DNA of 64,000 nt from Fulvia fulva (taxonomy: Eukaryota > Ascomycota > Dothideomycetes > Mycosphaerellales > Mycosphaerellaceae), in contig NC_063012.1 in the NCBI RefSeq assembly GCF_020509005.1, forward strand, positions 310,001 through 374,000. The letters are read 5' to 3'. The notes beneath the pieces were generated by a model. The model had not been told where the DNA came from and did not search any database. It was given only the letters and a program-made list of their open reading frames with translations. This document shows positions 32,031 through 44,401 of this stretch, one piece after another; positions within the stretch are counted from its first letter, which is position 1; each line of letters begins with the position of its first letter. A program made the position numbers and the translations under genes.

Positions 32031-32734
32031 GCTTGCGTAAACAGTGGACAAGGACGGTCGCTGCAGTTGTGTCGAGGCTTGAGCAGGTCTTGAATGGTCC
32101 CATTGCGCTATGCCGCCCTTTATGTTGAGCTCGCACCGTAACTAACATCAGGCACAGTCATACAGATACCGTGGCGAAATCGGACGTGGGTCTCAGCTGA
32201 AGGCAGCATTGCACCTCGCGCAGGGACAGCAGACCTTGCCTAAGTGCACGCAGGATGCCCAGCGGCTTGGCTGTATGCGTGTCTGTGGGTGAAGCGACGA
32301 ATATCTTCTGTGAATAAGTCGAATCTCGGCGAGCATATGTCCTGCGTCAAACAGAACGATCTTGTCAAAGGCTATCGAGACTGGGCCTCGTTTGTTGATA
32401 ATGGACGAAGTGCTTTGTGCCTCTGTTAATCGTCCACCCTCAAGTCGACATTGACATTGACTAAGTGAGAGGCAATTGGAATAGTGTTGACAGGTTGCAT
32501 CGGTATACTATTCGTGACCAGATTTTCTCGCATTGTAGTCCTGCATATGTAGTTTAGGCGTAGTGTTGTACGATGCATAGCCGCGACTGGCGTCAATTAT
32601 ACTTTGTCCACAAGCGGTATGCCGGTGTAGTGTCCAATGACTCCACCCTCTGTTGTTTCTCCAGCTCTTAACCCTACCAACCCAGCAACCGTGAGATCGC
32701 ACTTATTTGATATTGACCATCATCCACCGCAACA
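32031..32734. other. Intergenic
   Basis: About 700 bp between divergent genes; no feature was recognised. Confidence 0.5.
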
Positions 32735-33687
32735 ATGGCGCTCTCGTTCCCCAGTGACCCACACAATTACGACCGCCCATCCTTCATATTCTTCAACCTA
32801 CCCCGAGAACTCCGCAACCTCGTCTACCACGAAATCCTCAAATCGCTACCAAACAGGCGCAAGAGAAGGTGGGGAGGGAGGTATTCAGGTAATTGGAGCG
32901 GCCGGATAGATTTGCCGACATCTTTCGTAAGTTCTGCTTTGCCGCGGTCTGGCATGCATTAACGGCGGCCTTCTAGGATAACTTCAGGCGTCCTGAGAAT
33001 CAGGACCATCAGCTCCGACAATGTTACGCCCCATTTGGTATCGAGCAGCTTCTTTCCGTGAGAGCGCAATTTGCGTCGGAGTTGAGTGACGAAGCGGAAC
33101 TTATTGACTTGCCTATTGCACTCGAACTTGACATGAGATGTAGACCGAAAGCGAGTAAAACCATGCCGTGCGGTAGATTCGCAATCGATCCTTATATGAG
33201 ACGACTCATAACGCGGATCGTTCTGCGTTTCTCATCGCAAACAAAGTGGTCTTGCCAGAGCTTGCATTCAGTCGCGCGTCCTTTCCTTGCGGTCTTGATG
33301 CCTGAGCTCTTCGCTTCCATGCCGCAACTGGACGAGGCCGAGGTTTCCCTGTGGTGGACGTGGTACACGTTCACCACGGCGGCAACTCTTGAGCAGTCCC
33401 CGCCTATGCGCTGTTTGGAGTTGAGGAGGATCAAGGGTGTGTGACCGCGATATGCGCCAGGGAGCGGCGCAGATGGGTATGAGGACTGGCCGCAGCGGTT
33501 CGTGATCTCGAAGGAGCGACTGATGGACTGGTTGGAGGAAAGTTCGGTATGTCGCATGGTCTTTCCGCTTCTTTTTGTGCTCCGGAAGACTGACTACTGC
33601 TTCTAGGACGAGGCGGAAGATGATGCCTGGATCGTCGGGGCACTGAATTATGCTCGGGGCGACTGGGTGCAGTGGTTGCCATTGTAA
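32735..33687 (+). pseudogene. F-box/2EXR-like protein with late premature stop
   Basis: Three exons (32735-32926, 32977-33546, 33607-33687) with introns of 50 and 60 nt, all in phase 0. The N-terminus holds an F-box/2EXR-type motif (FFNLPRELRNLVYHEIL). The middle is consistent with the family (RRLITRIVLRF...LFASMPQLDEAEV). In exon 2 the frame has TGA at 33442-33444, after which about 34 more codons (YEDWPQRFVISKERLMDWLE) and exon 3 (DEAEDDAWIVGALNYARGDW) remain well formed. So either the protein is cut by about 61 residues or the gene is recently dead. CGA to TGA would explain the stop. It converges on the HIT gene, 59 bp away. Confidence 0.65.
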
Positions 33688-33746
33688 CCGTCCTCACAGT
33701 CAAACCACAATTCCCGGCGGCCTCCACCGCACCAAGGTCGTCAAGC

Positions 33747-34400
33747 CTATAACTTCCCCTTTACCTCACCCCCATCCCCCACCTCCTCCCTCAACGCCTC
33801 CCTAAGCGCACTCGCCATCTCTTTCCCCTCCTCATCATCCAAATCCTCCCTACTACCCCGTCCAAACATCCTCCAACTCTTAAGTGCCCCCCAATCCGTC
33901 CTGCCATTCCTCCTCATCTCTTCCCGTCCCTCCTGATACCTCGGGATTAAATGGAAATGCACATGCGGCACAACCTGGGCTGCCCTCTCCCCATTATTCT
34001 GTACGACGTTCCAATCCTCAATTCCTGTGACTTTGCACAACGCGCGGGAAACGATGGGGAGCCATTCCCCTAGCGCGCGACTCGCTTGTCGTGCTTCTTC
34101 CTTTTCGCGGGCCGCGGTCCAGGTTGTGTCGCCCTTTGTGGTCGGATTTGGTTGGAGGTCTGATAGTTTCCTATAGTGTTTCCGTGTCGTGAGGAGGATG
34201 TGGCCGGGACTTATGGGCATGATGTCCAAGAACGCCAGGACGAGGGGCGTGGACAAGATGAGGTGACATTGTGGGTCGACTTTCTCTGGATCGGCGGTTG
34301 CGCTTGTGGGGATGGGTGAGGAGGGATCGGGAGGGTATGCGTCGGCGATCTTGCAGAAGGCGCAGGAGATGGGGTAGTGGTCTTCGAGGGACATGGACAT
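33747..34400 (-). CDS. HIT (histidine triad) family hydrolase
   Basis: 217 aa, single exon. The histidine triad H146-V-H148-F-H150 (VVPHVHFHLIPRY) is clear. Upstream are the family elements CAFCKIADAYPPD (zinc/nucleotide side), LVLAFLDIMPISPGHILL and VVQNNGERAAQVVPHVHFH. An acidic, Arg-rich C-terminal tail of about 60 residues extends beyond the core. Family knowledge: HIT proteins hydrolyse phosphoramidate or dinucleoside polyphosphate bonds; the exact substrate is not predictable. Two ATGs (34400, 34394) could serve as start. It lies on the same strand as uL2m, 312 bp downstream. Confidence 0.9.
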   Translation of the reverse strand: MSMSLEDHYPISCAFCKIADAYPPDPSSPIPTSATADPEKVDPQCHLILSTPLVLAFLDIMPISPGHILLTTRKHYRKLSDLQPNPTTKGDTTWTAAREKEEARQASRALGEWLPIVSRALCKVTGIEDWNVVQNNGERAAQVVPHVHFHLIPRYQEGREEMRRNGRTDWGALKSWRMFGRGSREDLDDEEGKEMASALREALREEVGDGGEVKGKL

Positions 34401-34712
34401 GGTGGAGGGGACAAGAGCGACAAGAGGAGGAATCTTGGACCTTGGTGATTGTGAAGATGGATTGGGAAGTGGTTTGTGTCAGGGATGCGAGATTGGGTTT
34501 GAGCTCGAGCCTGAGCCTCGGGTCGGGGTTAAATGGGGATAAGAGCGTGAGAGGCTTGCAGGTAAATGAGACCGTGGCAACGAGATGATAATTAATTAGG
34601 CTCATGCCACGCGAAGAGGCTGCTTGACAGTGATCCTTCCTGAGGATCGTTGATACAATGGGTAAATCTACATGGCGAGACACCAGCCAGCAGCATGGCA
34701 ACCCTGCTCGGT
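34401..34712. other. Short intergenic between uL2m and HIT genes
   Basis: 312 bp, same-strand spacing. Open frame from uL2m reads through it only if the uL2m intron is ignored. No separate feature. Confidence 0.5.
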
Positions 34713-35907
34713 CTAATTCTTCGACCTGCGCTTGCCTTGATTTCGTACTCTCTCCTGTACAACGTAGTTGTTCGGGTTGTTCTTCTTTCTCGTCTTGTAC
34801 CCACCTTTTGCCTGTAATTTGTGTTAGGGACGGGTGCTCTACTTCAGATGCGCCGCTTTGAGCACTTACCGGTGTACCCCAGATCGACACTGGATGCACA
34901 TTACCCTTACTCTTACCACGACCACCACCATGAGGATGATCCACTGCGTTCATAGCCACACCGCGAACGGTTGGTCTGATGTTGAGCCATCTGCTTCGTC
35001 CCGCCTTTCCAAGCTGCCTGAAATGCCAATGAGGGTTGCTGGCGACACCGACAGTACCGCAGGCATCCTTGCTGACTTTGCGCACTTCACCACTTTGAAG
35101 TCGAACGGTGACGTCCACGACCTTCTTGCCGTGCTCTTCCTTGGCGATGACGGTCGCGTACGTGCCTGCGCTACGGCAGAAAACTGCTCCTTTGCCGGGC
35201 GTTGAGCCGACGCAGTAGACCTGTGTTCCGAGAGGAACCATGTGTAGCGGCAAGCAGTTTCCTCTGAGGGCAGTCTTGGCTGCCAGCATACCAGGATCCA
35301 TCACGCCTCCCATACTTGCCAGAAGCTCGCGTGGAATGCCTAACCTGAATGACTCGACTGCATCACCCGCTCTCATGCCTTCCGCCGCGATGATGTAGCT
35401 CTTTTTCTTCGTCTTCACGCTCTCCACAAGCGCAAGATGCGCAGATCGGTTAGGGTCATACTCGATTCTCTCCACGAGGTGCTTTCCTGGCTCCATGCGT
35501 GTAAAGTCGACCGTCCGGATTCTTCTCCTGTGGCCTCCTCCCCGATGTCGCATGACCACGCGACCAGTGTTGTTGCGACCACCTTTGCCATGACCGATTT
35601 TTGGAAACGTGAGCTTTGCATAGGGCTTCCCTTTCCAGAGATGATCGTTGATGGGCCTCCGTAAATGTCGAAGACCGGGCGTCCGTGGCTTGTATGTTCT
35701 CAATTGGAAGCCGCTCTGCTTGCGCATAGGCCCGGCGGAGGCGGGAGTGAATGCTGTGACATCTGCAGTGGATGATGAAGCGCTCGTGGATTCGGTTCTC
35801 GTGGCGTAGGTTCTGGTGCTGAGTGCTGGAAGTCTGGCGAAACTGGAGAGGAGAGTTTTGCAGGATGTGCACACCGCGCGCGGCTGTATTCGAGGTTGGA
35901 GCATCAT
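34713..35907 (-). CDS. RML2: Mitochondrial large-subunit ribosomal protein uL2m
   Basis: Two exons, 35907-34870 and 34811-34713, with a 58-nt intron (GTAAGT...TTACAG, phase 0), give 378 aa. A basic N-terminal presequence with Arg/Ser (SSFARLPALSTRTYATRT) fits mitochondrial import. The uL2 core is complete: KGGRNNTGRVVMRHRGGGHR, VERIEYDPNRSAHLALV, GTQVYCVGSTPGKGAVFCRS and NAVDHPHGGGRGKSKG (the conserved His loop near the peptidyl transferase centre). Exon 2 supplies the expected end GGYKTRKKNNPNNYVV...RRSKN. Without the intron the frame would run into unrelated sequence. Start ATG 35907 or 35904 (MMLQPRIQ). Confidence 0.96.
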
Positions 35908-36816
35908 ATGAGTGTGAGAAGAGCCCCACTGGCGCTTCAGATGCACTTTTCAGGTGCAATGGCAGCGCTCAGGCAAGGGACGTGGTGATGCTGCATTGGT
36001 TTCAGATCCGGGAGTTCAGCGGGCGGCCGGTCACGTGCTGGCCTGGCTTTCGCGCGTTGCTGTTGACAACAGGAACGAGAGCCATTCTCTGCTGCCACCA
36101 AGTCGAATTCGCCGCAGGACTTGAGGTTGACCTTCGTCTTCAATTTGCACGCTGCTGCTCAATCACAAGACAGTTGACTTACTTACTGGCTCACCGTTTG
36201 CCAATCATTGAGTGCTGCTGCAATTCGCGTTCACAAACGCCGTCACGCATCATCGTCGATAGAGCTTTGACTTCGGACGGGGCCAAGCCTTTGCCAGACG
36301 CGACGCTCCACTCTCACAACATCGCGAAGCAGACACAGAAACATCACGACCGCGCTTCCCTCCCTCACCACTCCCACACCACCACTGCACTGCACCTCTC
36401 TACCACAAACATCACCATCCTCGACATCCCCTGGTGTGTGCAGGTCTCGCCGCAGGCTTGACGTTTGGAGTCCTTCGAAGGTGCATCTACCGCCAGCATC
36501 TTCATTCCCGTCGCCAGCCTTCATCACCACTCCCGCACCGACTCTGCATGCTTCTGTCTATACGCCTAACTCACGCATTACGAACGCATACGGCCGCGGG
36601 CAGGTCTGCTACCACCAGCTGACGACTCTGCATCGCATCTTCGCCTGCATTGGTGAGCAAGTGTCAACATCGCCATATCAGACTTTGATGGGGCCTGTAA
36701 ACAAGAAGCTGACCGCGCTTGACCCAGCTCCCGGCACCACCCAACACCTGCACTTTCGCGTGCATCTCGACTCAACACAACACGCGTAATCCATCACAAC
36801 CCTCATCACATACACA
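35908..36816. other. Divergent intergenic region, uL2m / B-type cyclin
   Basis: 909 bp between head-to-head genes. It is likely to hold both promoters. CT/CA-rich just before the cyclin start, as is common in fungal leaders. No further feature. Confidence 0.5.
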
Positions 36817-38401
36817 ATGCCTCCCGTAAGTATCCTCATCACCGCGTCGTCGCGTACTGGACTCTACTGACATCATGCAAGGCACGAGTCGCGAGTCGGC
36901 GGACTGTCACCGACGAGAACGCCGAAACGACGGGCACAACACGTCTAACGCGTGCAAAGGCTGCCGCACTGGACAATGTCGGCGCTGGCGATCCACCAAA
37001 GAAGGCCCTCACCACCAAACGAACAACGACCGCTGCCACTGGCACATTGGGAGCCCGCAAGAGGACCGCGTTGGGAGACGTGAGCAACGTCGTGAAGAAG
37101 GAACCATTGGGCAATGCAGATGGGAAGAAGGATGCCTTGTCGAAACCGCTCAAGCCTGCTGGCATCACGAAGCCTGCTGCCCGGACTACCACGACGACAC
37201 GTACTGTTCTCGGCTCAAAGACGGCTAATGCCTCGTCGGAACTCAAGCGCCCAGCCAGCGGATCCGGTGTTATGCCGCCCAAGAAGAGGACATCAGCTAC
37301 CAAGGCCAAGAGGGAAGTGGAAGAGTACGACGATGAGGACTCTGAGAATGCACCACCGCCGGTCAATGGTGTCAGTGCAAAGCCAGAGAAGAAGACCAAG
37401 ACAAACTCTATCATCGACCCACCCGTGGAGCTCGACGACGATGATGATGACGAAGAGAAGACTCTCGAGGAGCTCATCAAGGAGGCCAAGGACCTCGACA
37501 CTGAGGACATGGACGACCCTCTCATGGTCGCCGAGTACGTCCACGAGATCTTCGACTACATGAAGGAGCTCGAGATATCCACCCAACCCAACCCGAACTA
37601 CATGGACAACCAAGGCGAATTGGAATGGAAGATGCGCGGTATTCTCGTCGACTGGCTTCTCGAGGTCCACACCCGGTTCAGACTCCTGCCCGAGACCCTC
37701 TTCCTGGCTGTGAACATCATCGACCGCTTCCTGTCGCACAAGATTGTGCAGCTCGACCGTCTTCAGCTGGTCGGTGTCACTGCCATGTTCATCGCGTCCA
37801 AGTACGAGGAGGTCCTGTCGCCACACGTCCAGAACTTCGTCCATGTCGCCGACGATGGCTTCAAGGACACCGAGATCCTCTCGGCCGAGCGTTTCATCCT
37901 AGCGACGCTCGATTACGACCTGTCGTACCCCAACCCAATGAACTTCCTCCGTCGCATCTCCAAGGCCGACAACTACGACATCCAGACACGTACTCTCGGC
38001 AAGTATCTTCTTGAGATAGGCTGCCTTGACCACCGCTTCCTAGAGTACCCGCCATCGCAGGTCGCCGCTGCGGCTATGTACCTCGCACGTCTTGCGCTTG
38101 ACCGTGGTGAATGGGACGCAACATTGTCCAAGTACGCCGGCTACACCGAGACTCAGATCCAGCCCGTGTTCAAGCTCATGGTCGAGTACCTCTACTCTCC
38201 CGTCATGCACGAGGCATTCTTCCGCAAGTATGCTAGTAAGAAGTTCCTGAAGGGTAAGTTCATCGAATCTACATGGTATGACCACTGCTGACGTCCGGCG
38301 CAGCCTCGATCGTGCTCCGCCAATGGGCCAAGAAATGGGCAACCACCTACCTCGACGATGTTCCTGCACACCCAAGCAGTGGCAAGACTCCTCGCTCGTA
38401 G
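36817..38401 (+). CDS. G2/mitotic B-type cyclin
   Basis: Three exons (36817-36825, 36882-38253, 38304-38401), with introns of 56 and 50 nt, give 492 aa. Exon 1 is only 9 nt (Met-Pro-Pro). The N-terminal region has a destruction box R64-T-A-L-G-D-V-S-N72, as expected for APC/C-driven degradation. The acidic stretch DDDDDDEEKTLEELIKEA precedes the cyclin box (GELEWKMRGILVDWLLEVH, LPETLFLAVNIIDRFLS, LVGVTAMFIASKYEEV). The C-terminal cyclin fold follows (NFLRRISKADNYD, YPPSQVAAAAMYLARLAL). The end QWAKKW is typical. Family knowledge: it activates Cdk1 for entry into mitosis. Confidence 0.96.
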
Positions 38402-39448
38402 CGTGCAAAGTGGGCATTGCTAAAACCTCCCAGCTCGCACACCACCCGACTTGGAGTCATCCACGGCGGTTCGCCGCTCGCTCGACTTCAGCCAGGGTAC
38501 TGCACTGCGCGAATCCGTTCGTGCATCTTTGGACATCTCGACGGAGCTGTGATACATTCCTGGCTCCTCCCTTCTCACACACTGGCGTTCGACTTTGGCG
38601 GCATGGACGGCACTCTGCACGTCAAAAAAAACGATATATGCGCGTGCTTTGAGGCACCTCTCTGGTTTTCCCTCTGCTTTTTCGTAATGCGTTGCCCAAA
38701 CGCGTGTGGCTACCAGCACAATCAGCACGAGGTGTGGCACTCGAGACATGCCATGATGGAATTTTGGATGGGGGTTTGGGTTGCAAGCGAGGTGATTTGC
38801 TGTATCAGATCGATCCGGACATGACGGAGTTTTCGGTGCATAGCGCTTTCTAGGGTCTGAGGATGGCCTACACCAGCTGGCTGCCTGTATTTTGCTACTA
38901 CTGCGTGCGGTGTGATGGTTTCTTGGTTAAGGACTAGAGGGGTACGTAGCGTAGCGTAGCATGAGCATATGATGAGCATTCAAGTTCGAGGTTATACCCA
39001 TGCCGTGCTTTGTCGCTGGAGGAAGTGGGTGTTGGGAAAGTTCCAAGCTTTCCATGAACGGTCACGGGAGTCAAAAGTCCACCGATGGCCGTGCCAAAGC
39101 ATGCTTGTTTGTCTACGAGTGCGAGCTGCTCACTCATCAAGACAAGCTTCTGGAGCCTGGAGGATTGCTGCCCGGTCCCACGTTCTGAATGATGCGTCGA
39201 CTGTGACTGCCTGCATGTGCCAAAGACACGTTGTAGCTTCTGCACAGCTACCTGATTCTTCTTTGTCTATCATTTGACTCCGTCCGAAGTTGGGAGACCG
39301 GAGCACCCGTTGACAGTGCAGCTTACTAAAGATCCGGGCTTTGGAGGGAGTGAGCTGAGTAGTAGGCATCGCATCCTTCCCGATCGTCTTCGATATCGGC
39401 TGGCGCCTTGCATTGGACGTCAGCTCGCGCGCCTGATCTCGACGAAAG
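38402..39448. other. Intergenic
   Basis: 1.05 kb between the cyclin and the Zn2Cys6 gene. Short frames only, nothing recognised. Confidence 0.5.
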
Positions 39449-41956
39449 ATGCCTGAATCGCGAGAGGAGTCGCCGGGCGATGGGTACTTTAACGACCTGG
39501 CCCAGCAGCCTGGGAACGACCCCAAACCGAGCGATGCGAATCAACGGCGCACGTCGCAAGAGGAGAACAACAGCCAGGTCCCCAAGCCGAAGAGGATCGC
39601 GTGTGTGCTGTGCAGGAAACGGAAGCTGAAGTGCGATGGCACCAAGCCTTCGTGTGGGACTTGCACGCGACTGCAACATGATTGCTCGTATGATGAGGTG
39701 AGGAGGAAGAGTGGCCCGAAGAGGGGATATGTCAAGGCGTTGGAGGCGAGGCTGGCGCAGGTTGAGACGTTGTTGAAGACGCAGGAGGATGTACCACCGG
39801 TGCCGACGAATGCGCAGAGTAACAGTATGCTGCCTGAATACGACAATCCTGGAATGGGAGGGAGTGCAGTGCCGCCCGCGCTGTCGAACATACCAAACGC
39901 CTTTCCGACTCAATCAGCGCACGCCCAGAGTACGCTTGGAGCTGCCGGCGGCCTCGATGTCAGTGGCTCGCCCGCAGAGCCCTTCCCTTGGGAGATGATT
40001 GGTCTGGGACTCGACGAGCCTCTACCTACTCAAGATGTCATTGACGACCTCAACCGCATCTACTTCGAGAAAGTACACCCTTCCCTGCCCATGATCCACC
40101 GACCGCGTTACTACGCAGCAATGAACCTGGCACCTCACATGCGCCCTCCAGTCTGCTTACGCTACGCCATGTGGTGTAACGCCGCTGTCGTCTCCGACAA
40201 ATATGAAGGTCTGCACGAACACTTCTACCAACGCGCGCGGAAGTACATTCAACAAGACGAGATGAAAGGGCACGGCGAGGGCATGGTCACAATAGCGCAT
40301 TGTCAAACTTGGGCACTCCTGGCAACTCATGAGTTTAAGTTGATGTACTTCCCACGCGCCTGGATGTCTTCGGGCCGCGCTTGCAGAATGGCGCAGGCGA
40401 TGGGGCTGCATAGACTGGACGGGACTGGGCTGGACGTGAAGCAATGCATTCCCCCGCCGAAAGACTGGACCGAACGTGAAGAACGGAGGAGGACGTTCTG
40501 GATGACGTTTTGTGTAGATCGATACTCTAGTATCGGGACAGGGTGGCCGATGACGATTGAGGAGAGGGATATCCTGACGACTCTGCCCACGGATGAGGAT
40601 TCTTATGAATTCAGCAAACCGTCGAAGACAATGACACTTCCTGATGCGCTGGATCCTGCTGGACTGCCGGGACTCTCTCCATTTGCGGGTGTGATTCTTA
40701 TGGCGTGCTTGTTTGGACGAAATCTGCTGCATCTGCATCGACCTGCTCTGGATGACAACGACGATGACTTGAATGGCGAGTTCTGGAAACGGCATCGGAG
40801 TATTGATAATACCTTGTTGAATATAGCGCTGGCGCTACCTGAGGCGTTGAGGTTGCCGTCTGGGTTGAATAATCCGAATGTTGTGTTCTTGAATATGAAC
40901 ATCCACACTTCGACGATTTGCCTGCATCAAGCGGCCATCTTCAAGGCGGATAAGAATCGTATGCCGAGTAGGATATCGGCGGAGAGTAAGATTAGGTGCA
41001 TTACGGCTGCGGCGGAGATTGCGAGCATTATGCGGCAGATCAGTCATTTGGATCTTGCGATGGTGAGTCTCCAAACAACATGACGAATGAACATCAGACT
41101 AACGACACTCCCAGATGAATCCTTTCATATCCTTCTGCCTATACGTTGCCGCCCGTGTCTTCGTCCAATACCTCAAATCCCGCCCGAAAGACACCCAAGT
41201 CAAAGCCTCCCTGCAATTCCTCCTCTCCGCCCTCCACGCCATCAAGAAGAAGAACCCCCTCACCGAATCCTTCCTGGTCCAACTCGACGTCGACCTCGAA
41301 GGCGCTGGCCTCGACGACTCCCGCGCCCTCCGCCTCCAGTTTCATCGCGGCACGTCCAATAAACCAACCAAAATGCCCACATGTCCCCAAGATCACCTTG
41401 GCATACGACCCGTCTATGGCGACACGGGAATGGCAAAGTACAATCAACCTACCCGCACACCCATGGTTGCTTCTGGCGGTGCTGCGCAGTCGGGATCGTT
41501 CGTGGGGCACACGAGGGATTTCGCGAGCGGTGATGCTGCTGCGTCGTATGATCAGAGTAGTACGGGATATAGCATGAACATCCCCATCCGGACGCCGGGA
41601 TCAAGCTCCCTGGACGCGAATAGTTGTCCTGGTCCGTACAAGAGTCCTGCGATCGTGCCGGATATGGATACGAGTCCTGATGGCAGTAATGAGAACCAAA
41701 CGCCCGGGTCGAGTACACAATCGCAAGGCTACGGCGGTAGCGGGCACAACGGCTCAAACAGCCACGCCAGCAGCCACACCGGCTACTCCCCGCAATCCCA
41801 GCACCAACACGACCCCCAAACCGGCGGCGCGGGCACGACGCAGGAAGACCAGCTCGCGGCAATGGTCGACCCTGGAAACGCCATGTTTAGCAATGACTTT
41901 GAAATGTTCACATTCCCGCACAATGCCAATACGCATCAACCGGGTTTCGTCCTGCC

Positions 41957-41992
<36 letters not shown>

Positions 41993-42197
41993 GTGGCATC
42001 AAGGTACGAGTACGGGCATGACGCCCGGTGCGAGTGGGATGTATGGGTTTGCGGGTAATGGTGATTTGATGAATGGGATGAGTGATCAGGATTGGAATTC
42101 TGTGCTGGAGAATTTTTCCGGGTGGGAGACGGGGATGGAGGGGCAGGGGACGATTACTATGCAGGAGGGTATGGCGGGGGTTGGGAGGAGGGGGTGA
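39449..42197 (+). CDS. Zn2Cys6 transcription factor with fungal-specific central domain
   Basis: Two exons, 39449-41062 and 41115-42197, with a 52-nt intron (GTGAGT...CCCAG, phase 0), give 898 aa. The binuclear cluster has C52, C55, C62, C69, C72 and C79 (CX2CX6CX6CX2CX6C), followed by the linker RRKSGPKRGYVKALEARL and a coiled coil (AQVETLLKTQ). The fungal_trans domain spans about 190-480 (FEKVHPSLPMIHRPRYYAAM; EERRRTFWMTFCVDRYSSIG; GWPMTIEERDI). The C-terminal third is Ser/Gly/Gln-rich with 12 consecutive Gln and acidic/aromatic pieces, probably an activation region. Nuclear. Target genes are unknown and no cluster partner is visible nearby. Confidence 0.93.
41956..41992 (+). repeat. CAA microsatellite encoding polyGln
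   Basis: An almost pure run of CAA triplets codes for the Gln tract in the C-terminal part of the Zn2Cys6 protein. Likely to vary in length between isolates. Confidence 0.9.
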
Positions 42198-42882
42198 GGA
42201 TTGGGAGGGGACGGGGGCAAGGAGTTGTGGATAGCTGTGTGGGATTTGGATGGGTTGGAAGGGGAACGATGGGATGGGATGAGATGAGATGATACCAGGA
42301 TTCGGCGTTTCTGGAGATGTAGACTTGGAAGATCTATGAGCTCTACTCAAATGATGAAATGATGTGGGCGCTGTGTATTATGTACACCGTGCTATACATT
42401 CCATATGGCTATGTCCTTTCACCTTGTCGTCATGCTTCTTCCGTCGGGTTTCGCGCCCGCCGCCCCAATTTTTGCCATGAATCAGACTCTCTGCATGCAC
42501 GGGCACGTCCGAAGGCGTTGGCTTGGCGCACATTCACTCGGTGTCTTTTGACTAGCGCGCTTCGTCTTCACATGACACGCGATGTGGCGCCGTCTCATGT
42601 TGAGTAGGACGAACTGCATGCCTTGGTGGCCATTGTTGATGCTAATGCCGCTTGTAGGCGAATGACACGAAGAACTACACATGCCATGTGTCGTCCGGCA
42701 CTATCTCGTGGCCATTCCTGCCATGATATTGCTACTTCCACGCCTCGTGCTGCCAGGTGTTGCGCTCCGTCGTAGCAGCGTCTTTTCTTCGCTGCTCCTG
42801 TTCGCATTCTCTCCGCCTTCCCATTACTCAGGTGATCTTCCGAACACGACGAGCTTCCTCCATGCCATACATCTGCGGCATC
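42198..42882. other. Intergenic
   Basis: 685 bp between convergent genes. The GGGATGGGATGAGATGAGATG stretch near 42270 is a short degenerate repeat. Nothing else. Confidence 0.5.
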
Positions 42883-44145
42883 TCATTCGTACTGAACACC
42901 GTGTTTGATATTGAGCTCGATGAAGGGCGTAGACTCTGTAGATTTGCGGTTGGGCGTTTCATTAGTACGCCGGTCAGTGGCCTCGCCCGGCAGCAAGAAT
43001 GAGGCCCCTTGATAGCCATCTTCGTGAAACTTGGCGTCGTCCTGTGCACGTCTGGCGAGCTGGCAGAAGGTAAGCACCTGAAGACGAGACATCGCATTTA
43101 GCGACCGGAAAAGGACCCTGTACGGATCGTCTCCTACTAGCGCACAATACTTCAGCTTGATAGACTCGAGCGTTGCTGCACAGCTTTCGACCAGCAGGAG
43201 AAGTGTGTCCACCGGGATCATGATGCGCTCCAACCTGAGTTCACGGAGACTCTTCAGGCCTGAGTTTGCGAAAGCCTGAACGCACGGTCGTGACAGGACC
43301 GTGGGCCAGTCTCCTCCTTGGAGGTCCAGTGCGGCTACTACCAGCTGCTCCAAACGTGTGGCATCCTGGATGATGATGGACAGGATATCCCACAGCTGTT
43401 GTACGTGTGGGATGAGGGGTTCGGTAACAGAGGCTGGTTCCAGGAAGTACTCGAAGATGCGGATATCTTGCACGATGTCACGGAAGACCCCACCGTGCTC
43501 GAAGTGAGCGGCATTTATAGTGCAGGCATCGGTCAAGGAGATGCGTCCCACTTTGGCGCCTCTCTGCATCGCTACAGCTAGTAGCTCATTAGCTAGCAGT
43601 GGATAAGCAGTCGTTTGTTCCCGCCACAGCACGTCTCCCGCCACATGGTTGAGCCAGACGTATCAAAGCGTCGCCTCTCTCGTCAAAGACATGATGTTCC
43701 TCAATAGATCCCAGGATCCGGGCGTCAAGAAGCCGACGTCACACGCGGGTGGCGATCGTGCTGTTCTTCAGCCGTGGTTACGGTTGCTTCGTACCTGGTC
43801 TGCTTTCGTTCCGCGCCTGCATTTGAGGCAAAATTCGTGTTCTAGCGAAATTCGTGTGCGCTCAATGTAAAGCCCGACAGACCTTACTCGTGCCGCAAGC
43901 TGTGGCGCGGACATCATGTTCTTGAATCAGAGCAGTCGTGCCGGGCCCAGCATGAAGCATTGTATGTGCGTGAAGTAGTATCTAGCGAAAAGGTCGAAAG
44001 TCGCACTTTTCAGCTTCCTGCATGTCTGGCGAGGTTGAAGCCGTGTCTCCTCGGTGCATTCATCGGAGGTCTTTTGCAAGATCTCGGTTGGTAGTTTCGG
44101 GGTGTAGGCAGATGGTGTACTTGAAGTAGGCGGAGTCGATGCCAT
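42883..44145 (-). pseudogene. F-box protein 1 of a tandem trio (family D), dead
   Basis: N-terminal part from ATG 44145 carries an F-box (PKLPTEILQKTSDECTEE) and TFDLFARYYFTHIQCFMLGP. TGA at 43927-43929 then stands where copy 2 has Arg (DPARPLR). The reading continues KNMMSAPQLAARVRSV, further stops follow, and the C-terminal half (from about 43644) is open again: AHFEHGGVFRDIVQDIRIF, SLRELRLERIMIPVDTLLLL and FIELNIKHGVQYE. The second half aligns in layout with copies 2 and 3 (HFEQG.ALQSVT, LKSLRILRLD, LGQAVKHEIEY). Clearly the same family, with decay concentrated in the middle. Confidence 0.78.
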
Positions 44146-44401
44146 TATAGGGCGGTGACTGTAGATCCGAGAGTTGGTATGTGTGAGGAAGCGTCGAGAT
44201 GTGGTGGTAGAAGAGGAGGCGTGTGATGTATGTTGTGTTTGCTGTGCTGGAGGAAGGTAGGCGGAGAGCGCAAGAAGGGAAGTTGTAAGCATCACAGGCT
44301 CGGGTCAGCCTACCCCCGCCCCACTTCCATTCACTTGATGGCCACTAGTGCGTCAAGCCCAGCGCTGAAGAAGAATACACTAGTCCGGCTGCTTATTCGT
44401 A

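Noticed and set aside
34171..34870. Extension of uL2m into a 591-residue protein
   Set aside because: It results from ignoring the 58-nt intron; the spliced end matches the family.
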